Source of the DNA: Polaribacter sp. | GTDB taxonomy: Bacteria; Bacteroidota; Bacteroidia; Flavobacteriales; Flavobacteriaceae | Length of the DNA: 64,000 nucleotides | Assembly: GCA_028343155.1 (NCBI GenBank) | Contig: JAOLXX010000002.1 | Span: 62,001 to 126,000, forward strand | Reading direction: 5' to 3' | Part shown: piece by piece, positions 9,821-18,184 of the stretch | Layout of the letters: each line of letters begins with the position of its first letter | Position numbering within the stretch: the first letter of the stretch is position 1 | Position numbers and translations under genes: made by a program | Notes under the pieces: model-generated | The model's input: the letters and a program-made list of their open reading frames with translations, nothing else | Told to the model about the DNA's origin: nothing | Database searches by the model: none

Positions 9821-10882
9821 ATGCAATATTTATATGTTTTAACTTTTCTTTTTATATCTCTTAATATTCATGGACAAGTTGTTTTAGATGCAGACGGTCC
9901 GGGAAATACTTATAATTTAATTACATCAGTTTTAGCTCCTGGCTATAATCCAATTGAAGTGCCTGATTGCAATCATACAAGCTTTGGTGACCATATTGAT
10001 GAAGTTTATGATACTGATTTAAATGCAAATGTTTTTCGTTTTTATATTCATGTGTCACCAGATGATGATAGATGTATTAAGTTTGATAGGCAACGTAATG
10101 AAATAAAAACATATGATCAATCGCCAGATAACTTACTTGGTATCGTTGGAGAAAAAGTGATTTATAAATGGAAATTTAAATTATCAAGCGGGTTTCAGTC
10201 CTCTCCAAATTTTACGCATTTACACCAGTTAAAATCCGTTGGAGGTTCTTTAGCAAGTATGCCAATGTATACGCTAACAGCACGTAAAGGAAGTCCAGAC
10301 CGCTTAGAATTGCGCTATGCTGAAACGGAAACACAAATCACATTGGCACAAACCGATTTATTACCTCTGGTTGATACCTGGATGGAAGTTACTGAAAGAA
10401 TAGAATACGGAATTTCCGGAACTTATGATATAGAAATAAAAAAGATAAGCGATAACTCTGTTCTATTTACATATACAAATAATGACATTGTCAATTGGAG
10501 GCAAAATGCAGAATTTGTAAGGCCAAAATGGGGGATTTATAGAAGTCTAATTAATTCACAAGACCTTAGAGACGAAAATATATTGTTTGCAAATTTTAGT
10601 ATTCAAGAAGTTGAAACGCTATCACTAGCAACTTCAGAATCTAATATAGGATTTTCTATTTTTCCAAATCCGGCTAAAAATAGTATACACTTTAGCGGCC
10701 TGCACCAAGAAGCTGATAAGATAGAGGTGTATACAATAGATGGAAGAAAAGTTATAGAAAAAGCAATCAAAAACCCCACTAAAGAGGCTCTTGATGTTTC
10801 TATATTAAGCAATGGGTCCTATATAATTAAAGTTTCTGGAAGCCAGTTAAACCAATCGAGACTAATTACAATATCTAATTAA
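9821..10882 (+). CDS. Secreted jelly-roll polysaccharide lyase-like protein, T9SS cargo
   Basis: A 353-residue secreted protein: signal peptide at 1-18 (ending IHGQ), a beta-rich catalytic-type domain to about 265, then a type A T9SS sorting domain (FPNPAKNSIHFSG ... SNGSYIIKVSG). The domain has DRQRNEIK, THLHQLK and RPKWGIYR, laid out like the RxELR, QIH and YFKAGxY strands of PL7 and the matching parts of heparinase-I-like lyases, so a concanavalin-like fold is likely. The match is by pattern, not a confident family. Its place beside PL6 and PL7 genes supports a role in extracellular uronate-polymer cleavage. The exact substrate is open. Its stop overlaps an SDR remnant. Confidence 0.6.
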   Translation: MQYLYVLTFLFISLNIHGQVVLDADGPGNTYNLITSVLAPGYNPIEVPDCNHTSFGDHIDEVYDTDLNANVFRFYIHVSPDDDRCIKFDRQRNEIKTYDQSPDNLLGIVGEKVIYKWKFKLSSGFQSSPNFTHLHQLKSVGGSLASMPMYTLTARKGSPDRLELRYAETETQITLAQTDLLPLVDTWMEVTERIEYGISGTYDIEIKKISDNSVLFTYTNNDIVNWRQNAEFVRPKWGIYRSLINSQDLRDENILFANFSIQEVETLSLATSESNIGFSIFPNPAKNSIHFSGLHQEADKIEVYTIDGRKVIEKAIKNPTKEALDVSILSNGSYIIKVSGSQLNQSRLITISN

Positions 10883-11034
10883 TGAAGAAAATAATTTTCA
10901 TTATGGGTGTTTCAACAGAAAGAGCCCAAAACTCGGTTGATGTTGCTCCTGCAATTTTATATTTAGCATCTGAATATAATGGTTTTATAACAGGAGCAAC
11001 TTCAGCTATAAATGGAGGGGTATATAATGTGTAA
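10882..11034 (+). pseudogene. Internally deleted short-chain dehydrogenase (SDR) remnant
   Basis: This 50-codon frame is too short for the ORF track. It starts in the stop of the previous gene (TAATGA). Its first residues, MKKIIFIMGVST, resemble the beginning of an SDR (usual form xxxITGVSxGIG). After about 17 residues it jumps to a typical SDR C-terminus: DVAPAILYLAS, GFITGATSAINGG. About 190 middle residues, including the catalytic Tyr-Lys, are missing while start and stop survive, as expected from one in-frame internal deletion. SDR enzymes reduce the alginate monomer DEH in some bacteria, so this may be the ghost of such a reductase; that is inference. Confidence 0.7.
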
Positions 11035-11106
11035 GCAAATTATCTAAAATACTTTAAATCAGTATGATGTTAATTATTTATTTTTTTTAAAATTTAAATT
11101 TATTCG

Positions 11107-11134
11107 TATTTTAGTAAACAATTAGGTAAACCAA
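11107..11134 (+). promoter_or_regulatory. Putative operator/promoter A, before the PL6 gene
   Basis: TATTTTAG (11107-11114, one change from TAnnTTTG) runs into AGTAAACA and then AGGTAAACCA (11124-11133). This is a looser copy of the tandem TGGTnnnCCA dyad seen at 13925 and 15009, 20-46 bp before the PL6 start codon. Confidence 0.55.
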
Positions 11135-11152
11135 ATAATTAATACTTTAAAA

Positions 11153-13801
11153 ATGAAAAAAATTACGCTTCAATTATTTTTACTATTTTCTATTTCGATA
11201 ATAGGTCAAACAACCTATAATATTGATGATCCAGAAGATCTTCGAAATGTTATTTATCAACCTGGTGATGAAATCATCTTAAAAAATGGGACATATAGTA
11301 CAGATGAAAGAATGATTTTCTTGGGTTCAGGTACAGCAGAAAATCCAGTTACTTTTAGAGCAGAAACTCCTGGAGGGGTTATTTTTACAGGTGGACCTAG
11401 GTTAACTATTGGAGGAGAAAGTGATGGAGATGTAACTGCTACTGGAGAGTATTTAGTTGTGGATGGTTTTCATTGGAAAGGAGGTTATGGGGCAAGTAAT
11501 TTTATCGAATTTAGAAATGGTTATGATTATGCACATCACAGCACTATTCAAAATTGTGTAATTGACGGTTTAGGAATAGAATCAAGTGAACTAGCAGAAG
11601 ATCTAGCAGATGAACAAATCTCAAAACACAGATGGATTGTTTTATATGGAACTTACAATACTGTCATTAATTGTTCTTTTATGAATAAAGTTAGTGCAGG
11701 TGCTATCATTTTAGGAGAATATGCATATAATGCATTTCCAAATGTTGCGGATGGTGAACCTGAAATAAACAATAGTTGTCAAGAAGTAGGTCATAAAATA
11801 ATGAATAATTATTTCTTTAATTATGAAAAAATGACCGAAAAGTATGGCACAAAAGCTAACGGAGACGCATTATCAAATTCAGGTGATAGTGAAACTATTC
11901 GTATTGGAACAAGCTCTAACCAAATGGTAAATAGCAAAGCAATTGTAAGCAATAATTATTTTGTACAGGCAGATGGAGAAAATGAAATTATAACGAATAA
12001 AAGTAAAGGAAACACCTATACAAATAATACGTTTAGAAGATGTAGAGGTTCTTTAGTTTTAAGACACGGCTCTAATGCGACTTTAGATGGTAATTACTTT
12101 TTAGGTGAAGATGTAGAGGGTACAGGTGGTATTAGAATTGTAGATAGTGAACATACAATTACAAACAATTATATTCAAGATTGTATTACTGAAGTCAGCA
12201 ATGCAAAATGGAATAATGGAATTACGTTTTTAGGAGGAAGTGCAAATGCAGCTGTAGCTTGTACTTCTGATAATGTTTCTAATGGTTATCAAAAAGTTGA
12301 AAACATCAATCTTTCTAACAATACTATTATAAATACTAATGCTCCTTTATTTTATAATGAAGACAAAGGATCTACAGATCCGAGAGGAACTGTATCTAAC
12401 AATTTAATTTACTTTGCAGAGTCAGATCCAAATTTAACAGCTGTTATTTCTGGTGATAGTGAAACTGCGTTTAATAATTTAGGAACTGGGTTAACTTATA
12501 CAGGTAATGTATTTGTAGGTACTTCACTAGGTGCAACTTCACCCGGTTTTTCTGAAGAAGCAGGTATTACAGCAACTGCAAGTGGAGAGATTTTTACATT
12601 CTCTGGAGCAACAGGAAAAGGTGCAGATATGGGTACTTATGTCCCAACAACAGATGCTATGGTTGGTCATGGCATTGGAGCTTGTTTTGCAGATTATACT
12701 GGAGCTAACATTACAAATGGAGATTGTACAATTACAGTATCAGAATCTTTAACAGTGAGTAGCTTATCAGTATTAGATCCTATTGCTGAAAGTTACGATG
12801 TTTCTGTTACTGCTAATATTGCTTGGACAGCAGCTTCAAATGATTCTTGGATAACGATTGATGTAAATTCAGGGACAGGAAATGCTACAGTTTCTATAAC
12901 AGTTACAAAAAACGATACAACAAGTGCTAGAACGGGTTCAGTAACTTTTACGCAAGTTGCAGGAGGTGATGATATTGTTAGAATGCTTAGTATTACTCAA
13001 AACGGAGCAGATTTAACAAGTATCTACGATTTAATAAATACAGGAGATGTTAATGATCCAGTAAGTGTTCATTCGTTTTCAGAACAACAAGATGAAAATC
13101 ATTCCAGTCCAAAAACTAATTATGCTACAAATACTTTAGATAAAGATAATGGATCTGTTTGGGCAGCAGATGATGATGCTGTTTTATCTGGAGATTATAA
13201 AGGTGATGGAGAATATATAATATACGATTTAGGAAGTACACGTGAAGTGAATGTGGTACAATTTACTACTACCAATAAATCAGATTCTTTCGGATTTCAA
13301 GTGTGGGCTTCATCAACAGGAACAGATCTAGCAGATTTTACAAAAAAACTTCCAATTTCAGACGATTTATTATTAACAGCAACAGGAACAACAGATTTTA
13401 ATCAATATGAAATTTCTGGAGGTGTAAATGCTCGTTATATAAAATTAATTGGTTTTGGTAGATTTAATAGTGATGGAGATAGCAGAGAAAGTGCATGGAG
13501 TGCAGTGGGCGAAATTGAGTTTTATGGTGCTTCAAGCTTATCAGTAAATAATTATAATGCCTTAAATGAAATCGCTATTTACCCTGTTCCAGCAAACAAT
13601 GTCCTTTATATTAAAAGTGTAAGTCAAAATATAAAAGAAATCAATATTTATAGTATTGATGGAAGAAAAGTACTAGAAAAAAAGATGATTGACATCGTTC
13701 AAAACGCCAATTTAGATGTTTCAAGACTAAAAAGTGGTTTGTATATTGTAAAAATTGAAGATGGATATAGTTCAGTGTCAAAGTTGATAACGATTAAATA
13801 A
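11153..13801 (+). CDS. PL6 alginate lyase with BACON and discoidin-like domains, T9SS cargo
   Basis: An 882-residue multidomain secreted enzyme. After a signal peptide (1-18) comes a right-handed beta-helix of the PL6/chondroitinase-B family, about residues 20-440. It shows NGDALSNSGDSETIRIG, ENEIITNKSKGN with the expected catalytic Lys (K283), and LVLRHGSN with catalytic Arg (R304). A BACON-type domain follows at about 530-620 (WTAASNDSWITID). A discoidin (F5/8C)-like carbohydrate-binding domain spans about 640-790, and a T9SS type A sorting domain closes the chain. PL6 enzymes cut alginate, often MG or poly-G blocks, by beta-elimination. It has its own putative operator-promoter and a terminator behind it, so it is a single-gene unit of the PUL. 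Confidence 0.92.
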   Translation: MKKITLQLFLLFSISIIGQTTYNIDDPEDLRNVIYQPGDEIILKNGTYSTDERMIFLGSGTAENPVTFRAETPGGVIFTGGPRLTIGGESDGDVTATGEYLVVDGFHWKGGYGASNFIEFRNGYDYAHHSTIQNCVIDGLGIESSELAEDLADEQISKHRWIVLYGTYNTVINCSFMNKVSAGAIILGEYAYNAFPNVADGEPEINNSCQEVGHKIMNNYFFNYEKMTEKYGTKANGDALSNSGDSETIRIGTSSNQMVNSKAIVSNNYFVQADGENEIITNKSKGNTYTNNTFRRCRGSLVLRHGSNATLDGNYFLGEDVEGTGGIRIVDSEHTITNNYIQDCITEVSNAKWNNGITFLGGSANAAVACTSDNVSNGYQKVENINLSNNTIINTNAPLFYNEDKGSTDPRGTVSNNLIYFAESDPNLTAVISGDSETAFNNLGTGLTYTGNVFVGTSLGATSPGFSEEAGITATASGEIFTFSGATGKGADMGTYVPTTDAMVGHGIGACFADYTGANITNGDCTITVSESLTVSSLSVLDPIAESYDVSVTANIAWTAASNDSWITIDVNSGTGNATVSITVTKNDTTSARTGSVTFTQVAGGDDIVRMLSITQNGADLTSIYDLINTGDVNDPVSVHSFSEQQDENHSSPKTNYATNTLDKDNGSVWAADDDAVLSGDYKGDGEYIIYDLGSTREVNVVQFTTTNKSDSFGFQVWASSTGTDLADFTKKLPISDDLLLTATGTTDFNQYEISGGVNARYIKLIGFGRFNSDGDSRESAWSAVGEIEFYGASSLSVNNYNALNEIAIYPVPANNVLYIKSVSQNIKEINIYSIDGRKVLEKKMIDIVQNANLDVSRLKSGLYIVKIEDGYSSVSKLITIK

Positions 13802-13824
13802 TTTTTTTTCAACTAAATTTATTA

Positions 13825-13856
13825 AAAAGCTGGACTTTATAAGTTCGGTTTTTTTT
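13825..13856 (+). terminator. Terminator after the PL6 gene
   Basis: AAGCTGGACTT pairs with AAGTTCGGTTT through an 11-bp stem that includes three G-T pairs, followed by a T-run. It begins about 25 bp after the PL6 stop. Confidence 0.65.
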
Positions 13857-13867
13857 AACTATTTAAA

Positions 13868-13897
13868 AAATAGATTTTTTAAAAAAAAAATCTATTT
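13868..13897. repeat. 13-bp perfect inverted repeat upstream of promoter B
   Basis: AAATAGATTTTTT (13868-13880) and AAAAAATCTATTT (13885-13897) are separated by AAAA. It lies between the PL6 terminator and the next promoter. It could be a second terminator or a binding site next to the -33 region. Confidence 0.6.
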
Positions 13898-13924
13898 ATA
13901 ATTTTTATCCTCCAAAATTATTTC

Positions 13925-13953
13925 TATTTTTGGTAAACCAAATTGGTAATCCA
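13925..13953 (+). promoter_or_regulatory. Putative operator/promoter B, before the secreted binding protein
   Basis: The -7 box TATTTTTG (13925-13932) shares its last two bases with the dyad TGGTAAACCA (13931-13940). A second copy, TGGTAATCCA, starts exactly 13 bp later (13944-13953). The pair would cover the transcription start, a layout suited to repression. The TGGTnnnCCA form resembles sites of FadR-type GntR regulators. Confidence 0.7.
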
Positions 13954-13997
13954 GTTTGTTGGTTTTATAAATTTTATAAATACTTAAACACTTTCTT

Positions 13998-14909
13998 ATG
14001 AAAAAAACATTACTTTTTATTTTTGCAATTAGTAGCTTGTCTATGTCGGCTCAAGATCCTGTGGTCTTAAATGCTACTTTAGATCCATTGGCTAGAACAG
14101 GTAGTTCTGATTGTTCTTGTGCAGGATGGATGAATAAAGACTTAGGAGATCAACTTGAATCTTCATCTTGGAATTCAGATACATCTTTTGGAGCAAAATT
14201 TGATGATACAGAATCTGACGTGATGTATCAAGAAATTGCTGTATTAGCAAATACAGACTATAAATTTACATATGTGTACAATTTTGAAGCTAAAGGAACT
14301 GATGCTTTGTCTTCTCAATTAGATGTAAGAATTTTAGCAGGTTCAGCTTATACAAGTGGGTATACACCAGCTTATCCTGCGGCTGCTGATGGTGTTTCTA
14401 GAGATTTTGGTTATCCGGATATTGCTGATGTAGAAAATGCATCTAATAACTTAGTTTCTGAGATTTTAGATTATCCAGGGGATAAAGATTTTAGAACAAG
14501 AGAAATAACTTTTAGTACTGGGTCTAATACGAGTATAGCGATTTTTTTAAGAGGTATTGGTCGTGATGTAACAGGTTCTAATAGTAAAGGTTATGCTTGG
14601 TCTAATGGACAGCACGAAATTAGAATTGATGAAGTGTCTATGACTAATGAAGGAGCTACAGCTTCTGTAGATGATTTCTTTTCTTCACAAATTAGTGCAT
14701 ATCCTAATCCAGCAAAAGATTTTATACAAGTTTCTTCAACTAGAGAAATTACAGGTATTGCAATGTATAATTTAATAGGTAAAAAAGTTGTAAACTTTTC
14801 TTCTGTAAATAACAACAGAATTGATACTTCTAAATTAGCAAAAGGAATTTATGTATTAAAAGTTTCAAGTAACGAACTTGTAGGGACTAAAAAAATTATT
14901 ATTGAGTAG
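13998..14909 (+). CDS. Secreted polysaccharide-binding-type protein, T9SS cargo
   Basis: A 303-residue protein with signal peptide (1-18, ending SMSAQ), one beta-rich module at about 25-215 and a T9SS type A sorting domain at about 225-303 (AYPNPAKDFIQVSS ... KGIYVLKVSS). The module contains VMYQEIAVLANTDYKFTYVYNF, close in pattern to the C-terminal module of the two PKD lipoproteins further down the locus (YQAVTLTPNTDYVFEYAYAI). No lyase motif is visible, so binding rather than catalysis is likely. It has its own dyad-bearing promoter and its own terminator. It is probably a released or surface-anchored glycan-binding protein of the alginate system; the ligand is inferred from neighbours. 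Confidence 0.7.
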   Translation: MKKTLLFIFAISSLSMSAQDPVVLNATLDPLARTGSSDCSCAGWMNKDLGDQLESSSWNSDTSFGAKFDDTESDVMYQEIAVLANTDYKFTYVYNFEAKGTDALSSQLDVRILAGSAYTSGYTPAYPAAADGVSRDFGYPDIADVENASNNLVSEILDYPGDKDFRTREITFSTGSNTSIAIFLRGIGRDVTGSNSKGYAWSNGQHEIRIDEVSMTNEGATASVDDFFSSQISAYPNPAKDFIQVSSTREITGIAMYNLIGKKVVNFSSVNNNRIDTSKLAKGIYVLKVSSNELVGTKKIIIE

Positions 14910-14936
14910 AGTTAAACTTTGAATTATTGAATTAAG

Positions 14937-14967
14937 AACCTATTTACGAATTAAATGGGTTTTTTTG
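14937..14967 (+). terminator. Terminator before the susC unit
   Basis: AACCTATTTA (14937-14946) pairs with TAAATGGGTT (14952-14961) with one G-T pair and loop CGAAT, followed by a T-run. Confidence 0.75.
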
Positions 14968-15008
14968 TAAATAGTTATCATATTTTTTTTATTATCCAAT
15001 TTTATATC

Positions 15009-15037
15009 TAAATTTGGTGAACCAGATTGGTACGCCA
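15009..15037 (+). promoter_or_regulatory. Putative operator/promoter C, before susC
   Basis: The -7 box TAAATTTG (15009-15016) shares its last two bases with TGGTGAACCA (15015-15024). A second dyad, TGGTACGCCA (15028-15037), starts 13 bp on. Box-to-dyad overlap and 13-bp period are the same as at 13925, while the surrounding sequence differs. It would control the five-gene susC-PL7 unit. Confidence 0.72.
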
Positions 15038-15077
15038 ATAAATAATTAATTACTTTTTTAAACAAAAAATAAAAATT

Positions 15078-18000
15078 ATGAAGTTAAAATTTAAAATAAC
15101 ATTATTACTATTAATGTTTGTAAGTATTTCTTTTTACGCACAGGGAGAATATACTCTGAAAGGTGTTGTAAAAGATGCTCCTAGTAATTCTGCTTTACCA
15201 GGAGTTACAATTACTATATTAAATAGTAATAAAGGAACACAAACAGATTTTGATGGTAAGTATACTATTAAAGTTAAAAAGGGAGATGTACTTCGTTTTT
15301 TATATTTAGGATTTGCTGCTCAATCTATTATTATTGATGCACAAAAAGAATTAAATATTACATTAGTTGAAGATGCTTCACAATTAGACGAAATTGTTGT
15401 TGTAGGTTATGGAACGCAAAAAAAATCTCATCTTACAGGTTCAATTTCAAAAGTTGTAAACGAAAATTTAGATCAAATTGCAGTAGCAAGGGTAGATGAT
15501 GCTTTAATTGGTCAAGTATCTGGTGTTAATATTCAAGCAACTTCTGCAGAAGCTGGTGGTGCACCTACTATTAGAATTAGAGGTACTGGGTCTATTTCAT
15601 CTGATTCAGGACCAGCAATAGTAGTTGACGGTATAATAGTAGATTCTGATTTTCTTGGTATTTTAGATATGAATGATGTAGAATCTTTTGAAGTATTAAA
15701 AGATGCAGCATCTGCAGCTATTTATGGTAGTGAAGGGTCTAATGGTGTAATTTTAATTACCACCAAATCTGGAAAATCTGGAAAAACAAAATTTACTTAC
15801 GACACTTATACAGGTTATAAACAAGCTTTTGGAAGTGAAGACTACTCAAGAAGTCTTTCGGACTGGGCAGCTCTAGAATTAGCTGAGACAGGTACTAATA
15901 CAAATGGTACTTTATACGCTCAAGAATTAGCAAAAGTAACAGGTATTGATAGAGATTGGCAAGAAGTTTTCTTTGATGGAGGTTTTATTACAAGTCATTC
16001 TTTTGCGGCAAGAGGAGGTTCTGAAACTACAAAGTTTAGTGTATCTTTTAGATATCTTCATGATGAAGGAGTTGTGATAACAGACGATTACAAAGTATAC
16101 TCTGCAAAAGTAAAAGTAGATACTAAGTTGTCAGAAAATATTAAGTTTGGAGTTAGTGTTACACCTTCCTACTCAAAGAAAAGAGCATTGCCTACGTCTA
16201 TTCACAATCCAATAAGACAATCGCCTTGGTTACCTATTTATCATACAGCAGAAACGCTTCAATTTATAGATAGAGATGCTTATCCAAATGTTGGTGTAGG
16301 AGATTATTTTAGAGAAGATCATTTAGATGAATTAGATATAAATGGTGATGGTAGTAGTACTACTTCTCGTACATCTGGAGATCAAAATCCATATGCTCAA
16401 TATGTTGAAAGAGAACACTATGAATTTAAAACTAAAATATTAGGTTCTACATACTTGAGTTATAAAATTTTAGATGGACTTACTGCAAAGACTTCTTTAG
16501 GTATCACATTAGAAGACGGTAAAAGAACAAGATGGAATGGTACAGAATACCATCACTCAAATGGAGCTGATTTTGAGTTAAGAAATAGATTTAGAACTAG
16601 ATTAATTTCAGACAATACTTTATCATACAATAAATATGTTGGAGATCACGAATTTAATTTTTTATTAGGTGCTACAATTCAACAAAGAACATCTGAAACT
16701 GAAACTACTAATGGTAGTGGATATTCTAATGATTTGCTTAAAAACTTACAAGGAGCAACAGTTATTACCAAGCCATTAGATGGTCAAATAAATCTTACGA
16801 GAAGAAAGACTGGTTATTTTGCAAGGTTTAACTATTCTTATGCAGATAAATATTTATTCAATGCTTCTTTCAGACGAGATGGTAGTTCTGTTTTTGGAAT
16901 TAATTCTAAATGGGGTAATTTCCCAGCAGCATCTGTTGGTTGGAATGTCTCTAAAGAAAGTTTCTTAGAAGATAACGATGTTATAAGTAACCTAAAATTT
17001 AAAGCAGCTTATGGTCTTACAGGAAACGAAAACTTTAGTACAGGAAGTGATGTAACAAATACTTGGCCTTATTTAGCTTTATTACAATCTACCAATTATA
17101 TTGGAGATGATGGGGCTATATTAGCAGGTTTTTCAGCTTTAAACATTGCAAATCCATTATTACAATGGGAAGCGTCTAGGGAACTTAACATTGGACTAGA
17201 TTATGGGTTTTTTAACAACAGAATATCTGGTTCTTTAGACTATTATAAGAGAACTAGTGATGAATTATTATTAGATCAAGATGTTTCTTATGTTACTGGA
17301 TTTAGTGGAGGAATCGTAAATAAAGGAGAAGTAGAAAACAGAGGTTTGGAATTAGAATTGAGAACCAAAAATATTGCTACGGAAGACTTTAGTTGGTCTT
17401 CAACTATAATAGCTTCTATGAATAGAAACGAATTGCTAAATTTTGGTAACGATGACGGGAATTTAACTGTAGATGGATTTGGAAGAAATACACAGTGGAT
17501 AAATAAAGTTGGTAATCCAATTTCTTCTTTTTATGGATATGTTGTAGACAAAGAAATATCAAAAGAATACTGGGATACTCCATATAACAGAATTAATGGA
17601 CAAGCAGAAGATATTATTGTTAAAGATTTAAATGGTGATGGTATAATTACTGATGATGATAAGACTATTCTTGGAGATCCTTATGCAGATATTACTTGGA
17701 GTTTAACTAATGACTTTAAAATGGGTAATTTTGATTTCTCTGTAATGGTTCAAGGAAGTCAAGGAGCACAGGTAAGAAACGTTGGGGACCAATATTTCTA
17801 TCATTTTAGTGGTGCTACGCTAGATGGTGCGCCAGAAGCCCTAGTTGCTAATGGAACGATACCAGATGTGTCTTTCCTTAAAGCGAAAATTTTTACTGAT
17901 GATATTGTTCAAAATGCAGGCTATATATCGTTACGTAATGTAAACCTTGGGTATACATTACCTGATGATGTAATCTCAAAAATCGGAATTCAATCATTAA

Positions 18001-18167
18001 GAATGTATGTTTCTGGTCAGAATTTAATTTATATAACTTCTGATGATTATCACGGTTTTAACCCAGAATATATTGACACAAACAATACACCTATATCTTA
18101 TGGTTCTCAAAGAGCAGGTACACCTTTGTTTAGTACGTATTCATTTGGTTTAAATGTTAATTTTTAA
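15078..18167 (+). CDS. susC: SusC-type TonB-dependent outer membrane transporter
   Basis: A 1029-residue outer membrane transporter that imports oligosaccharides with TonB energy, working as a lidded pair with SusD. A signal peptide (1-22, ending FYAQ) is followed by a carboxypeptidase-like regulatory domain at about 26-95. Next come the SusC signature LDEIVVVGYGTQKK, a plug domain with AIVVDGIIV and VLKDAASAAIYGSEGSNGVILITTK, and a long beta-barrel ending in the aromatic FSTYSFGLNVNF. susD follows after 17 bp, and both belong to the unit led by operator C. With PL6 and PL7 neighbours the cargo is most likely alginate oligomers. The SusC identity is certain, the cargo inferred. Confidence 0.96.
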   Translation: MKLKFKITLLLLMFVSISFYAQGEYTLKGVVKDAPSNSALPGVTITILNSNKGTQTDFDGKYTIKVKKGDVLRFLYLGFAAQSIIIDAQKELNITLVEDASQLDEIVVVGYGTQKKSHLTGSISKVVNENLDQIAVARVDDALIGQVSGVNIQATSAEAGGAPTIRIRGTGSISSDSGPAIVVDGIIVDSDFLGILDMNDVESFEVLKDAASAAIYGSEGSNGVILITTKSGKSGKTKFTYDTYTGYKQAFGSEDYSRSLSDWAALELAETGTNTNGTLYAQELAKVTGIDRDWQEVFFDGGFITSHSFAARGGSETTKFSVSFRYLHDEGVVITDDYKVYSAKVKVDTKLSENIKFGVSVTPSYSKKRALPTSIHNPIRQSPWLPIYHTAETLQFIDRDAYPNVGVGDYFREDHLDELDINGDGSSTTSRTSGDQNPYAQYVEREHYEFKTKILGSTYLSYKILDGLTAKTSLGITLEDGKRTRWNGTEYHHSNGADFELRNRFRTRLISDNTLSYNKYVGDHEFNFLLGATIQQRTSETETTNGSGYSNDLLKNLQGATVITKPLDGQINLTRRKTGYFARFNYSYADKYLFNASFRRDGSSVFGINSKWGNFPAASVGWNVSKESFLEDNDVISNLKFKAAYGLTGNENFSTGSDVTNTWPYLALLQSTNYIGDDGAILAGFSALNIANPLLQWEASRELNIGLDYGFFNNRISGSLDYYKRTSDELLLDQDVSYVTGFSGGIVNKGEVENRGLELELRTKNIATEDFSWSSTIIASMNRNELLNFGNDDGNLTVDGFGRNTQWINKVGNPISSFYGYVVDKEISKEYWDTPYNRINGQAEDIIVKDLNGDGIITDDDKTILGDPYADITWSLTNDFKMGNFDFSVMVQGSQGAQVRNVGDQYFYHFSGATLDGAPEALVANGTIPDVSFLKAKIFTDDIVQNAGYISLRNVNLGYTLPDDVISKIGIQSLRMYVSGQNLIYITSDDYHGFNPEYIDTNNTPISYGSQRAGTPLFSTYSFGLNVNF

Positions 18168-18184
18168 TCTTAAAAAAAATAATA

